64,000 nucleotides of DNA, from positions 1,798,001 to 1,862,000 of the forward strand of contig NZ_LT670818.1 in the NCBI RefSeq assembly GCF_900129505.1, read 5' to 3'. Position 1 is the stretch's first letter. Each line of letters starts with the position of its first letter. Under the pieces are notes generated by a model that was not told the origin of the DNA, made no database searches, and saw only the letters and a program-made list of their open reading frames with translations. Of this stretch, positions 37,311-45,720 are shown piece by piece. A program made the translations under genes and the position numbers. Origin of the DNA: Bradyrhizobium erythrophlei (GTDB taxonomy: Bacteria > Pseudomonadota > Alphaproteobacteria > Rhizobiales > Xanthobacteraceae).

Positions 37311-38378
37311 ATGGAATATGCAACGCTCGGTAATACAGGTCTGCTGGTTTCAAAACTCTGCTTCGGAACCATGACATTCGGGGACGGGAGAGGACTCTTT
37401 AAGGCGATCAGCAGCGTTGGCCAGGTCGGGGCCGATGAACTGGTCAAGACGTCGATTGACGGCGGTATCAACTTCTTTGATACGGCGGACAATTACACGG
37501 AGGGTGAGAGCGAAAAGATTCTCGGGCAATCACTGAAGAACCTTAACGTCGCGCGGAAGGATGTGGTGATCGCGACGAAGGTCTATAGCCGCGTCGGCCC
37601 AGGGCGGAATGACATCGGCGCTTCTCGCGGCCACATTATGGACGCTGTAGAGGCCAGTCTCCGCCGCTTGCAGACCGACCATATCGATCTGTACCAGATT
37701 CATGGCAACGATTCCGTGACCCCTGTCGACGAGACGCTTCGCGCTCTCGACACGCTGGTGCAGCAGGGAAAGGTTCGCTACATCGGCTGCTCCAACTGGC
37801 AGGCATGGAAGATCGCCAAATCCCTCGGGATCTCCGAGTTCAGGAACCTGGCCCGGTTCGACACGCTTCAGGCTTATTACTCGATCGCCGGCCGCGATCT
37901 CGAACGGGACATCGTTCCGCTGCTGGAATCCGAAAAGGTCGGCCTGCTGGTGTGGAGTCCGCTTGCCGGCGGCTTGCTTTCCGGCAAGTACAGCCGGATG
38001 AACCAGAAGCCCGCAGATTCGCGCCGCACTAACTACGACTTTCCGATCGTGGACAAAGAGCGGGCCTGGAAGATCCTCGACGTGATGGCTCCGATCGCGA
38101 AAGCACATGGCTGTAGTCCTGCACGTCTCTCGATCGCATGGCTCTTGGCCAAGCCTGTATTAACCTCGGTCATCATTGGCGCGAAACGCCTCGACCAGCT
38201 TCAGGATAATCTCGCGGCGGCTGAACTCATACTCACCCAAGACGAGCTTAGGCAGTTGGATGAGGTCAGCGTGCTTCCCCCTGAATATCCAGGGTGGGTG
38301 CTGCCATTCCAGGGAGCCGACCGTCTGGAGCCAGTAAATCGCTGGGAGCGTTTCCACGAGGCGAAAAAGCCGCATTGA
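37311..38378 (+). CDS. Aldo/keto reductase
   Basis: A 355-residue NADPH-dependent (beta/alpha)8 oxidoreductase. The catalytic tetrad is visible: Asp and Tyr in NFFDTADNYTEGESE, Lys in VIATKVYSRVG and His in DLYQIHGND. The cofactor loop is SVIIGAKRLDQLQDNLAA. It reduces aldehydes or ketones, similar to YajO/YghZ-group members. ATG 37311 follows GGAAAGGAAAACGCC. It lies 62 bp after tetR, with an operator-like site between. Confidence 0.92.
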   Translation: MEYATLGNTGLLVSKLCFGTMTFGDGRGLFKAISSVGQVGADELVKTSIDGGINFFDTADNYTEGESEKILGQSLKNLNVARKDVVIATKVYSRVGPGRNDIGASRGHIMDAVEASLRRLQTDHIDLYQIHGNDSVTPVDETLRALDTLVQQGKVRYIGCSNWQAWKIAKSLGISEFRNLARFDTLQAYYSIAGRDLERDIVPLLESEKVGLLVWSPLAGGLLSGKYSRMNQKPADSRRTNYDFPIVDKERAWKILDVMAPIAKAHGCSPARLSIAWLLAKPVLTSVIIGAKRLDQLQDNLAAAELILTQDELRQLDEVSVLPPEYPGWVLPFQGADRLEPVNRWERFHEAKKPH

Positions 38379-38496
38379 TCACGGCAGTAAACGCTGTCCA
38401 CAGATCCGCACAGCCATCTGGCCGGCATCCTGTCGTTGGCGACAAAAGCCAAAACGCCGCTAAACGAGAGCGGCCTTGAGGCCGGGTATATGAAAT

Positions 38497-38522
38497 TGGT
38501 TGCGGGGACAAGATTTGAACCT
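38497..38522 (-). repeat. 3'-end fragment resembling tRNA-fMet
   Basis: Read on the minus strand the sequence ends GGTTCAAATC...CCCCGCAACCA, as in the T-loop, acceptor strand and CCA of initiator tRNA. The rest of the tRNA is absent. It lies just outside the 3' end of the integrase gene, inside the island, and looks like an attachment-site scar. Confidence 0.55.
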
Positions 38523-38612
38523 TCGGTGACTTCGAAGGCCCACTCGCGAGAAACGTAAACCTGCAGGTACCGGACAAAGCGCTGAGGCGGCGTGACAGGC
38601 CTGGCGTAGGAC

Positions 38613-39971
38613 CTAAGCCGCCAGATCGTACTCCTCTTCGGCCTCCTCCTGGTCACCACCTGAAGCCCTCTTCAGGAAGCGGGCCAGGGCAGCTTTTCGT
38701 GAATCGCGGTCCAATGCGTAGGCAGTCTGCTTGAACTCAATGCCGTCAAGGAGCCCTTGGATGTAGCCGGAGATCGTGTCCGCAGCCATGATCAGCGCTG
38801 TGTCAAGCGTATGGATGTATTTGCTTGTCACCGAGCCCTTGGCATGGCCGACGAGCGCCGCAATGGTCACCTCTGTAAAACCGAGATCGTTGGCGATGCT
38901 AGCGAAGCTATGACGTAGGACGTGCGGTGTTACATCGGATAGCGGGGAGTCCTCGAAGAGATGCTTCCAATGGTTCGGAAAGCTGCCGAACGCATTGTCC
39001 TCACCCTGCCCCGGGAAGACATATGTGCCTACATCGTTAGCGCGCCGTCGCTCAAGGTATTCAACGACGGGTAACCCAATGGGACGAATGGATTCACCCT
39101 CCTTACTGTCCTCCAACCGCAAGCAACTCGCCTCGCTGTCCGCCTCCGTCCATTTCAGGCTGATCATCTCGCTGCGCCGGCAGCCGGTCAGCGCAAGCTG
39201 GCGGATGATGTCCACGCTTGTAGTGTATTTCTCTTGCTTGGCTGCGGCGCGGAGCATCCGACCCAGTATTCGATACTCCGCCTCCGAGAGCCGACGCTTT
39301 CGCACGTTGTCCTTTGGTTTGCGGATGCCATGGGCTGGGTTGCTCTCGATGATCCCTGCTTCTACGGCGTAGGTAAGAATGCCACCAAGAAGACCCACAG
39401 TGCGCGTGGCCGTTCCCGCACCACCCTTGACGACTGCTTTGCCGCGCAGCTTTTTGGTCTTGACCGAAACCCGCGTCTTTCCGCCCATAATGTCCTTGAG
39501 GACCTTGTTGATGTCGGTCTTAGTGAGGTCCTTGACCCGCCGTGTCCCTATGAGCGGAATGATGTGGCGCTCAATACGACCGGTGTCGGTGGTGATTGTC
39601 GAGGGCTTTTTCGGTCGCCCTCCTTTTCCCAGGATTAGCCCGGCCTGCAGATCGGCGAGATAGCGGGTGCACAACTCCTTCACGGTAATCGCCTTGTGAT
39701 CAAGTTGGCGATCTTCGACGGGATCCTCACCCCCAGCGACCCGACCGAGTTGCACCTTTGCCTCGCGGCGTGCCGTCTCAGGCGCCCAGGCTCCGTGAAG
39801 CCCAATTGTGTAGCGACGTGAGCGACCTTTCGTTCGATACTGGATGACGTAGCTCCGCTTGCCCGAACTAAAGACCCGAAGCCCGAAGCCGGGCAGCTCG
39901 TCGTCCCAGATCAGATAATCCTTCTCTTGGGCTTCGGCCGCCTCGACAACCCTTTTCTTTATTTTGACCAT
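38613..39971 (-). CDS. Tyrosine-family site-specific integrase
   Basis: About 452 residues from ATG 39971 (MVKIKKRVVEAAEAQEKDYL); a longer form from 40022 is possible. The N-terminus is a DUF4102-like arm-binding domain (LPGFGLRVFSSGKRSYVIQY), followed by a SAM-like core-binding domain and the catalytic domain with LALTGCRRSEMISLKW (Arg), HVLRHSFAS (His-x-x-Arg), GHAKGSVTSKYIH (His, nucleophile Tyr near residue 384). P4-type integrases of this kind insert at tRNA 3' ends, and the enzyme sits 180 bp from the attR repeat, so it almost certainly moved this island. Confidence 0.93.
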   Translation of the reverse strand: MVKIKKRVVEAAEAQEKDYLIWDDELPGFGLRVFSSGKRSYVIQYRTKGRSRRYTIGLHGAWAPETARREAKVQLGRVAGGEDPVEDRQLDHKAITVKELCTRYLADLQAGLILGKGGRPKKPSTITTDTGRIERHIIPLIGTRRVKDLTKTDINKVLKDIMGGKTRVSVKTKKLRGKAVVKGGAGTATRTVGLLGGILTYAVEAGIIESNPAHGIRKPKDNVRKRRLSEAEYRILGRMLRAAAKQEKYTTSVDIIRQLALTGCRRSEMISLKWTEADSEASCLRLEDSKEGESIRPIGLPVVEYLERRRANDVGTYVFPGQGEDNAFGSFPNHWKHLFEDSPLSDVTPHVLRHSFASIANDLGFTEVTIAALVGHAKGSVTSKYIHTLDTALIMAADTISGYIQGLLDGIEFKQTAYALDRDSRKAALARFLKRASGGDQEEAEEEYDLAA

Positions 39972-40151
39972 GACGTTCCTTCGTTCCGGGCACGATCTCT
40001 CGCGTAAGCAGTGCGTAAGCACGCGGGAGAAAATCGGTGCGTGTTTTCGGATAGGAACGTCGCTTGCGTTGTTGAGAATATCCAGTCGCTTCAGCTGGAT
40101 AGCGTAGAATAGCGTGCCCTATCGCATTTTTCGGATGGGTACGTTATCTTG

Positions 40152-40196
40152 CTCCGAAGGCAAAGGTCACACGTTCGAATCGTGTCGGGTGCGCCA
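40152..40196. repeat. attR: 45-bp repeat of the tRNA-Arg 3' end
   Basis: Exact copy of 17284-17328. Only the 3' part of the tRNA is present. Some 50 bp further left (40091-40101) the 11-mer CAGCTGGATAG of the tRNA D-arm also occurs, possibly a remnant of the 5' half or chance. Confidence 0.92.
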
Positions 40197-40265
40197 CAGC
40201 GGTACGGTCCGTTACAGAACTGTCAGCACTTTATGCAAGGCGCCGACCCTCAGCGCCCGCCGTCA

Positions 40266-40754
40266 CTAGCGCGCGGCTCGTGCTGCACCTGGCGCCGCTT
40301 GGCTGAGCCCCAATAGCGCCACCACGGCCCCGACAACGTAAATGATCGTTCCAACGTAAATCAGCCCGAGGTGGCTCACCCAGTCGTAGTTGAAGTGCCC
40401 CATGTAGTGCATTGGCAACGCCACGGCCAATCCCACGACCGGCACGATCACGCCCGTTAGCCAAGCCCACCATAGACCCTCGCGAATCCCGTACCAGGCC
40501 AAGCCGCCAGCGGCGATCGCGGTGGCGGCGATGAACCCTGCTGTGGCCACGTGCAGGTGCGTGATGTAGCGCATGATTGCCGGGTTGAGCCCATCGAGTT
40601 GCTGCGGCGTAACGCCGTTCAACGTCTCGACACCGATCTCGAATCCACTACTCGCGAAGGCCCGAAAAAAGAACACGACGGCGTACACGAGGAATATCAG
40701 AGCCCCAAACACCATGAGGCCTGCGCCATTGCGCAAGTATTGCTCTCTGGACAT
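40266..40754 (-). CDS. Four-helix hypothetical membrane protein
   Basis: A 162-residue protein from ATG 40754, which has AGGAGG 7 nt upstream. It has about four hydrophobic helices (GAGLMVFGALIFLVYAVVFF, HVATAGFIAATAIAAGGLAW, LTGVIVPVVGLAVALPMHYM, YVGTIIYVVGAVVALLGL). His residues in MRYITHLHVATA and PMHYMGHFNYDWVSHLG could bind metal or heme, but this is only a possibility. No known family is recognised. First gene outside the island on the right. Confidence 0.7.
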   Translation of the reverse strand: MSREQYLRNGAGLMVFGALIFLVYAVVFFFRAFASSGFEIGVETLNGVTPQQLDGLNPAIMRYITHLHVATAGFIAATAIAAGGLAWYGIREGLWWAWLTGVIVPVVGLAVALPMHYMGHFNYDWVSHLGLIYVGTIIYVVGAVVALLGLSQAAPGAARAAR

Positions 40755-41680
40755 TGTTTCCTCCTGGTCTCGACGACACTGCGCTAGATGACCACGGACG
40801 AGCATGAAGCCTAGCATTCTGCCAGGTTGGTCGGAAGCCAAAACGCATCGAGAGGCGCGACCGGCGCACAATTTCGGATTTGTCTCGCACGTGACGCCAC
40901 GTCGCCGGAAGATGAGAATAGGGGAATTGTGGCACCGATCCTGGGTCGAAGGAACCCGGCGGTGACGCCCAGCGTATCGGAAGACGGCCGCCCCCCAAGG
41001 CGTAGCGTGAAATCGCACGCTGCAGCATCATTGTCGGTTGTAACGCGCGGCAGGCAACAGCGTCATAGAGGAACGGCGAAGCAATATTGCCCATCTTCAT
41101 CGGCCGCGGCGCGCCAGTAAAATCAATGAATTAGCCGAATCGTCCCGATATCGGCGAAAGTAAACTCACCACAAACGCACCAAAAATAATCCAGCGCTGG
41201 CGCAGAATCTGCGGCATCGCTGCAATTTTTCGTACGCGTCGCTTGCTGATTTCTGATGGAGTTGCGACCTGGAATATCGAGCTTTGAAATTTCGCTTGGT
41301 CAGATTCCCAGAACATTTGAACTCCGGCAGTTGTGGCCATCGTAACGGCGCGGCTCGCAGATCGCGCCGGACCCCGACCCCCGACAGAAGCGAGCGCCCG
41401 GCGAACGGATGACGCAAAAAAGGGATTGACTGAACGAAGCCCGTTACCGACGGGCGGATAAGCGACTTGTCCGCCGTGGCACAACGAGCGAAGGCGGAAG
41501 CGTGATCGGCCGCATTCGACAACTTAGGCAAAACACCAGCCGGTTGCGCGTGACACCGTTCTCGAAGAGAATGCAGCTGTCGGTCGTCGCGCCTACGATG
41601 CCCATGTCGGGGGCGACATCGTCCGGCGCTCAACCACTCTGAACACCACTCCCTATCACATCACGCCGGCCGACTGTTGC
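40755..41680. other. 926-bp region without a recognised gene
   Basis: Open frames of about 100-150 codons exist on both strands, e.g. 41131-41484 on the minus strand, which includes a hydrophobic C-terminal stretch (RWIIFGAFVVSLLSPISG). None has a convincing ribosome site or family match. It may hold gene remnants. Confidence 0.4.
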
Positions 41681-42550
41681 ATGCCGGCGCACAACAGGCC
41701 AAACATCCGCGTGTCCTCGCCGCGCACTGCCAAGTCCCGCTCTCGCAAGACGCGCGTCAGGCAAAGCTGGAACACCCTGCTCCGCCGCGTCAAACGCTGG
41801 CGAGGCGCGCGCTTGGTGCGACGGACGCTGACCGCAGCACCGCGGGCAGTTCGGATCGTTTGCCTCGCGGCGCTCGTCCTCGCGGCATTCTCGCTGACAA
41901 ACCTCGTCTATCAAATTGTCCGCAAGCCGAGCGAGCTGCTCTTTTTCGTTGGCGGGGCGCTCGACAAGGAACCAATCGAAACGTGGCGGCAGTACGAACC
42001 GCTCTTCCGCACGTATTCTACCAGCACGATCACGCCCGAGCTGCTGGCCGCGTTGGCACAGGTCGAAAGCACCGGCAATCCGGTGGCGCGCACCTACTGG
42101 CGCTGGCAGCTCACCTGGAATCCCTTCGCTGTGTACAAGCCCGCCTCAAGCGCGGTGGGCATGTACCAGATGACCGATGCAGCTTACGCCGAAGCGGCAC
42201 GCTACTGCATCCGAGGGAACGCTGTCGTAGATGCCGACTGCGGGTTCACCGGCCTCTATACCCGCGCGATCCCGAGCCACGCCATCGAGCTCGCGGCCGT
42301 GTACCTGGACCACAATGTCGCGGCGGTTCTTGCCCGCGCGCCAGACGCCGCAGCAAGCCCGCAGCAGAAGCAGGATCTCGCCGCATTCATCCATCTCTGC
42401 GGCGCAGGTCCCGCCTCGGCCTTCGCGCACCGTGGTTTTCAGATGATGGCCGGCGAGCGCTGCGGCGATCACCTCGTCGCGGCATATCTGGCCAAGGTCA
42501 ATGCGATGAAGCGGCAGTTTCAGCGCCTTGCCGCCAACGGCCGGAATTAG
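41681..42550 (+). CDS. Membrane-anchored lytic transglycosylase (SLT-type)
   Basis: A 289-residue protein with a basic N-terminus, one membrane helix (about 58-80, IVCLAALVLAAFSLTNLVY) and a periplasmic SLT-like domain. ITPELLAALAQVESTGNPVA contains the catalytic Glu, and SSAVGMYQMTDAAYAEA corresponds to the conserved G-(M/L)-x-Q-(M/L) motif. It cleaves the glycan strands of peptidoglycan. No secretion-system genes are adjacent. Confidence 0.82.
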   Translation: MPAHNRPNIRVSSPRTAKSRSRKTRVRQSWNTLLRRVKRWRGARLVRRTLTAAPRAVRIVCLAALVLAAFSLTNLVYQIVRKPSELLFFVGGALDKEPIETWRQYEPLFRTYSTSTITPELLAALAQVESTGNPVARTYWRWQLTWNPFAVYKPASSAVGMYQMTDAAYAEAARYCIRGNAVVDADCGFTGLYTRAIPSHAIELAAVYLDHNVAAVLARAPDAAASPQQKQDLAAFIHLCGAGPASAFAHRGFQMMAGERCGDHLVAAYLAKVNAMKRQFQRLAANGRN

Positions 42551-42620
42551 CGTCAGATGGATGCGTTACAGTGCCAGCTCGCTCGATCGGCGGCGGCTTC
42601 GGTTTTGTCGAAGGAGCCGC

Positions 42621-43841
42621 TCACAATTCGTCGCTGCGGCAAAGGACGTGGAATAATCCGACTATCGCCGCGGCGAGGCCTGCGGCTGCGCCAACGCCGA
42701 GCGACCAGCGCGGACCGAAATGGTCCGCCACCCATCCGACCATCGGCGCTCCGATGGGCGTGGCGCCGAGGGCGATCGCGAGTCGCATCGCCATCACACG
42801 GCCGCGCATCACCGGCTCGGTGGCCAGCTGCATCAGGGCGTTGGTGGAATTGCTGAAGGTCAGCGCCGATACGCCGATGATCACGAGCATGGCTCCGAAC
42901 AGCCAGTAGTTTGGCATCACGGAGGCCAGCGCACAGCCGAGCCCGAAAAACGCCGCACCGGCAATCAGCAGCCCAAAGCGCGGTTTTTCCCGGCCCGCGG
43001 CGAGCAGCGCGCCGGCGATCGTCCCGATCGCCATGATCGATGTGAGAAATCCGTATTCGCTCGCACCGGCGTGGAAAACGGTAACAGACATGGTCGAGAT
43101 GAAAATCGGAAAATTCATTCCGAATGTACCGACCAGAAAGAGCATCACCAGAATGGTCTTGAGGTCGGCTCTTCGCCACACATAGCGAAAGCCAGCGATC
43201 AGGCCGCTTCGGGTGGGTGTCGCCCTGGCCTGGCGATGAAGATCGTCGACACGAAGCAGGGTCAACGAGCCGAGCACCGCGACAAACGATGCGGCGTTGA
43301 TCAGGAAAGCCCAGCCGGATCCCATGGCGGCGATGGCGAGGCCGGCCGCCGCCGGACCGACCATCCTCGCCGCGTTGAACGAAGTGGAATTGAGCGCCAC
43401 CGCGTTCGACAGGTCGGTTTCACCGACCAGCTCCGAGACGAAACTTTGGCGCGCCGGCGCGTCGAAGGCGGTGATGCAGCCCTGTGCCAGCGCTATCGCA
43501 TAGACCTCCCACAACCGAATGGCCCCGGTGATGGTGAGAAGTCCCAGGACCGCGGCCAGCACGCTCATACCGAGTTGGGTCGCGAGCAACAATTTGCGGC
43601 GGTCGAGGAGGTCGGCGGCGTAACCCGTGAAGGGCAGCAGCGCCAGATGCGGCCCGTATTGCAGCGCCATGACCACGCCGACCGCCGTTGCACGGTGGTC
43701 GGTCAGCTGCGTCAGCACCAGCCAGTCCTGGGCGACGCGCTGCATCCATGTCCCGATGTTGGACACCAGCGCGCCGGCGGCCCAGATCCGGTAATTATGG
43801 ATGCGCAGCGATCTGAAGGCGCCCCGCGACAGCGCCGTCAT
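42621..43841 (-). CDS. MFS transporter (exporter type)
   Basis: A 406-residue major facilitator with about 11-12 helices. Motif-A-like sequence GYAADLLDRRKLLLATQLG lies between helices 2 and 3. The opening FRSLRIHNYRIWAAGALVSN and the stretch GTWMQRVAQDWLVL are usual for the EntS/DUF894 group of drug and siderophore exporters. Its start overlaps the stop of the preceding small membrane protein by 4 nt. Last gene of a MarR-headed operon, so it probably exports the compound sensed by MarR. Confidence 0.9.
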   Translation of the reverse strand: MTALSRGAFRSLRIHNYRIWAAGALVSNIGTWMQRVAQDWLVLTQLTDHRATAVGVVMALQYGPHLALLPFTGYAADLLDRRKLLLATQLGMSVLAAVLGLLTITGAIRLWEVYAIALAQGCITAFDAPARQSFVSELVGETDLSNAVALNSTSFNAARMVGPAAAGLAIAAMGSGWAFLINAASFVAVLGSLTLLRVDDLHRQARATPTRSGLIAGFRYVWRRADLKTILVMLFLVGTFGMNFPIFISTMSVTVFHAGASEYGFLTSIMAIGTIAGALLAAGREKPRFGLLIAGAAFFGLGCALASVMPNYWLFGAMLVIIGVSALTFSNSTNALMQLATEPVMRGRVMAMRLAIALGATPIGAPMVGWVADHFGPRWSLGVGAAAGLAAAIVGLFHVLCRSDEL

Positions 43842-44176
43842 TCGTCGGCCGGCGCGTTGCCGCCGTGGAAACGTCCGAAGCGCCGCGCCATCATCAGAGC
43901 TAGCAGCAGTGCTCCCAGGCCCAGCACCGCGACATCCAAGGTGGAGTGCAGATCGAAATCACCGACGCGGCAGACCAGGACATAGCCGGCGACCAGATTG
44001 AGAAATCCCCAGAGCACGTTGACCGTCGACGACGACAGCCCCTCACCCGGAGGCTTGGCGAACGGGCTTTGAAACGCTCGTCCCATCACGCCGCTGACGA
44101 AATGCGGAATCACATTGGTGAGAAAAGCACCGCCGAAGAACCACGAAAGATAATGCAGCCAGGGCATGTCATGCAC
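43838..44176 (-). CDS. Small membrane protein of unknown function
   Basis: A 112-residue protein with three hydrophobic segments (LSWFFGGAFLTNVIPHFVSG, STVNVLWGFLNLVAGYVLV, VAVLGLGALLLALMMARRF). No family is recognised with confidence. It overlaps both neighbours (8 nt with the hydrolase gene upstream, 4 nt with the MFS gene downstream), so it is made together with them. Confidence 0.75.
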   Translation of the reverse strand: MHDMPWLHYLSWFFGGAFLTNVIPHFVSGVMGRAFQSPFAKPPGEGLSSSTVNVLWGFLNLVAGYVLVCRVGDFDLHSTLDVAVLGLGALLLALMMARRFGRFHGGNAPADE

Positions 44177-44732
44177 TCCGCTTGTCGAGGAGGTCGATTA
44201 TTTCTTGCGTGGTACCGGTCTCACCAAGCCGCGGGAAAACCTTTGCGATGCTGTAGTCATGCGCCTCGGCGCGCATGTCGGTCATGGCGTCGACCGCGAG
44301 CGTGACGTTGAAGCCCGCCTCATAGGCCTGCCGTGCGGTGGCTTCGACACCGGTGCCGGTGGCGACGCCGGCGATCACCACCTGCGTCACGCCGCGCGCC
44401 TTCAACTGGCGCTCGAGATCGGTGCTCGGAAACGCGCCCCAGGTCCGCTTGGTTACCGCGATATCGTCGGGCTGCCGATTGAGTTCGGGAACGAGGTCCG
44501 TCCATCCATCGGGGAATGGTCCGGCGTGCCGCGGCTGTTCGGTTCGGCCGGGGGCGGTGCCTTCGACATTGACCAGCACGACCGGCAGGCCGCGCGCACG
44601 GAACGCATCGGCCAAGGCGCGCGACCGGGCAATGACGTCCGCGGTCGGGTGCACGGTCGGCATCGCGACGATGCCTTTCTGCAGGTCGATGATGACGACC
44701 GCGGTTTTCGGATCGAGCGTGGTGAGGGGCAT
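44169..44732 (-). CDS. Isochorismatase-like (cysteine hydrolase) family protein lacking the catalytic Cys
   Basis: A 187-residue Rossmann-like hydrolase. The first catalytic Asp is in AVVIIDLQKGI and the Lys in AVTKRTWGAF. In the segment that usually reads T-x-x-C-V-E-x-T-A-R the protein has GVATGTGVEATARQAYEAG, with Gly in place of the nucleophile Cys. Some family subgroups share this change, and their activity is unclear. Located between marR and two membrane-protein genes, so it may modify or bind the ligand of that operon. Confidence 0.85.
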   Translation of the reverse strand: MPLTTLDPKTAVVIIDLQKGIVAMPTVHPTADVIARSRALADAFRARGLPVVLVNVEGTAPGRTEQPRHAGPFPDGWTDLVPELNRQPDDIAVTKRTWGAFPSTDLERQLKARGVTQVVIAGVATGTGVEATARQAYEAGFNVTLAVDAMTDMRAEAHDYSIAKVFPRLGETGTTQEIIDLLDKRSA

Positions 44733-44796
44733 GCTGGTCTCTTCCGTTCGAGTGAGTTCGGCGCACCGACAGCGCGCAACAGGAATATCGGTGATG

Positions 44797-45252
44797 TCAG
44801 TCAGGCTCTGTCAGGCGCTTGAGCAACGCGAGGCCGGTCGCGAGCTGCTCCTGCTCGGCGGCCGAAAGCCTTTTTTGGATCACGTGAAACAGCCAATCCT
44901 CCCGGGCGGCGCGGCCGACACGGATCCGTTCCCGGCAGGCCGGCGTCAGCGACCAGATGGTCTGCCGACCGTCGTTCGGGTCCGGTGCGCCGCTGACCAG
45001 CCTCATCGTCTCCAGCGCCGACACCGTCGCACCCATGGATTGCGGCCGGACGCCCGCGGCGCGGGCGAGGTTGGTCACCGTCGCCGGGCCGTCGCGATCC
45101 AGCCGGCCGAGCACCGACACCTGGGACAGCGTCATGTCCCCCAGCGACGCCTGGTCGCGGAACATCCGCTTGAATTGCCCGATCAAGGCGCGGAAATCGC
45201 TGGCCAGAGCCAGCGCCTTGGCGTCGTCGGGAGGGTCTTGATGCTCGGCCAT
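44797..45252 (-). CDS. MarR-family transcriptional regulator
   Basis: A 151-residue winged-helix regulator. The DNA-binding part includes MTLSQVSVLGRLDRDGPATV and NLARAAGVRPQSMGATVSAL, and the wing carries PDPNDGRQTIWSLTPACRER. MarR proteins are dimers released from DNA by phenolic compounds or oxidation. A 9-bp perfect palindrome lies 36-57 bp upstream of its ATG, indicating autoregulation of the marR-hydrolase-MFS operon. Confidence 0.92.
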   Translation of the reverse strand: MAEHQDPPDDAKALALASDFRALIGQFKRMFRDQASLGDMTLSQVSVLGRLDRDGPATVTNLARAAGVRPQSMGATVSALETMRLVSGAPDPNDGRQTIWSLTPACRERIRVGRAAREDWLFHVIQKRLSAAEQEQLATGLALLKRLTEPD

Positions 45253-45287
45253 GCCAAGCTATTAGCAGATATGAAGGTAAGCTGTAA

Positions 45288-45309
45288 AGGTAAACTTTGT
45301 AGTTTACCT
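45288..45309. promoter_or_regulatory. MarR operator upstream of marR
   Basis: AGGTAAACT-TTGT-AGTTTACCT, perfect 9-bp arms with a 4-nt spacer. A further half-site AGGTAA lies at 45274-45279. The site is 36 bp from the marR start codon and probably overlaps the promoter. Confidence 0.75.
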
Positions 45310-45423
45310 GATCATCCCGGTTACCGACCTGGAGTCTGACCACAAGCGGGTGGGTAGCGCTCCGGCTTCACAGCCAGCTGGCGCATTTCTCGGATAAGGC
45401 AGCCGCTGCTTTTCTCTGTTGCA

Positions 45424-45583
45424 GGTAAGGATTTGGCGGAAAGTTCGGCGGCCGCGACCAGCACGACGTCGCCGTCGAGAATGGGCTTTGCGATACCGAA
45501 GAAGCGCGCCACGACGTCGGAGTTGTTGTGGGCGTCCATCGCGACCCGGTCGACAAACCGCTCATAGGTGGTGAAGACGCAAG
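45424..45583 (-). pseudogene. Truncated antibiotic-biosynthesis-monooxygenase-like gene
   Basis: This frame encodes CVFTTYERFVDRVAMDAHNN and DVVARFFGIAKPILDGDVVL, nearly the same as residues 49-98 of the intact gene at 52320-52631. Similarity at the DNA level runs from about 45424 to 45583 and stops abruptly (GACGCAAG); the N-terminal half is missing and unrelated codons replace it. It is a broken duplicate of the intact gene. Confidence 0.8.
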
Positions 45584-45720
45584 CTAGGGGCGGGATGCTC
45601 GGTCTTCTGGGCTCGTCGGAGGGGGCACCTTTGAAAGGACCAAGTGGATCGTGAAGTGCTTGGGTGAGTGGGCGCCTGCTCACTGTGCCACTCTGCACGA
45701 GGATCAGAGGCGGACATAAC

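Larger units (their letters stand above)
17284..40196. mobile_element. Genomic island integrated at tRNA-Arg(CCG), about 22.9 kb
   Basis: Bounded by a perfect 45-bp direct repeat of the tRNA 3' end (17284-17328 and 40152-40196); sequence diverges directly on both sides of the repeat. A tyrosine integrase lies just inside the right end. The cargo is a long minus-strand block (cytochrome c, Mo-hydroxylase, 2Fe-2S protein, Dps, haloperoxidase-like, old yellow enzyme, LysR) and a long plus-strand block (fumC to HlyD, TetR, aldo/keto reductase) that diverge at 26.4-26.55 kb. No conjugation, replication or excisionase gene is recognised, so it is probably not self-transferable. Confidence 0.88.

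Noticed and set aside
41131..41484. 117-codon minus-strand open frame with a hydrophobic end
   Set aside because: No ribosome site, odd composition and overlap with other equally long frames; not supported as a gene.
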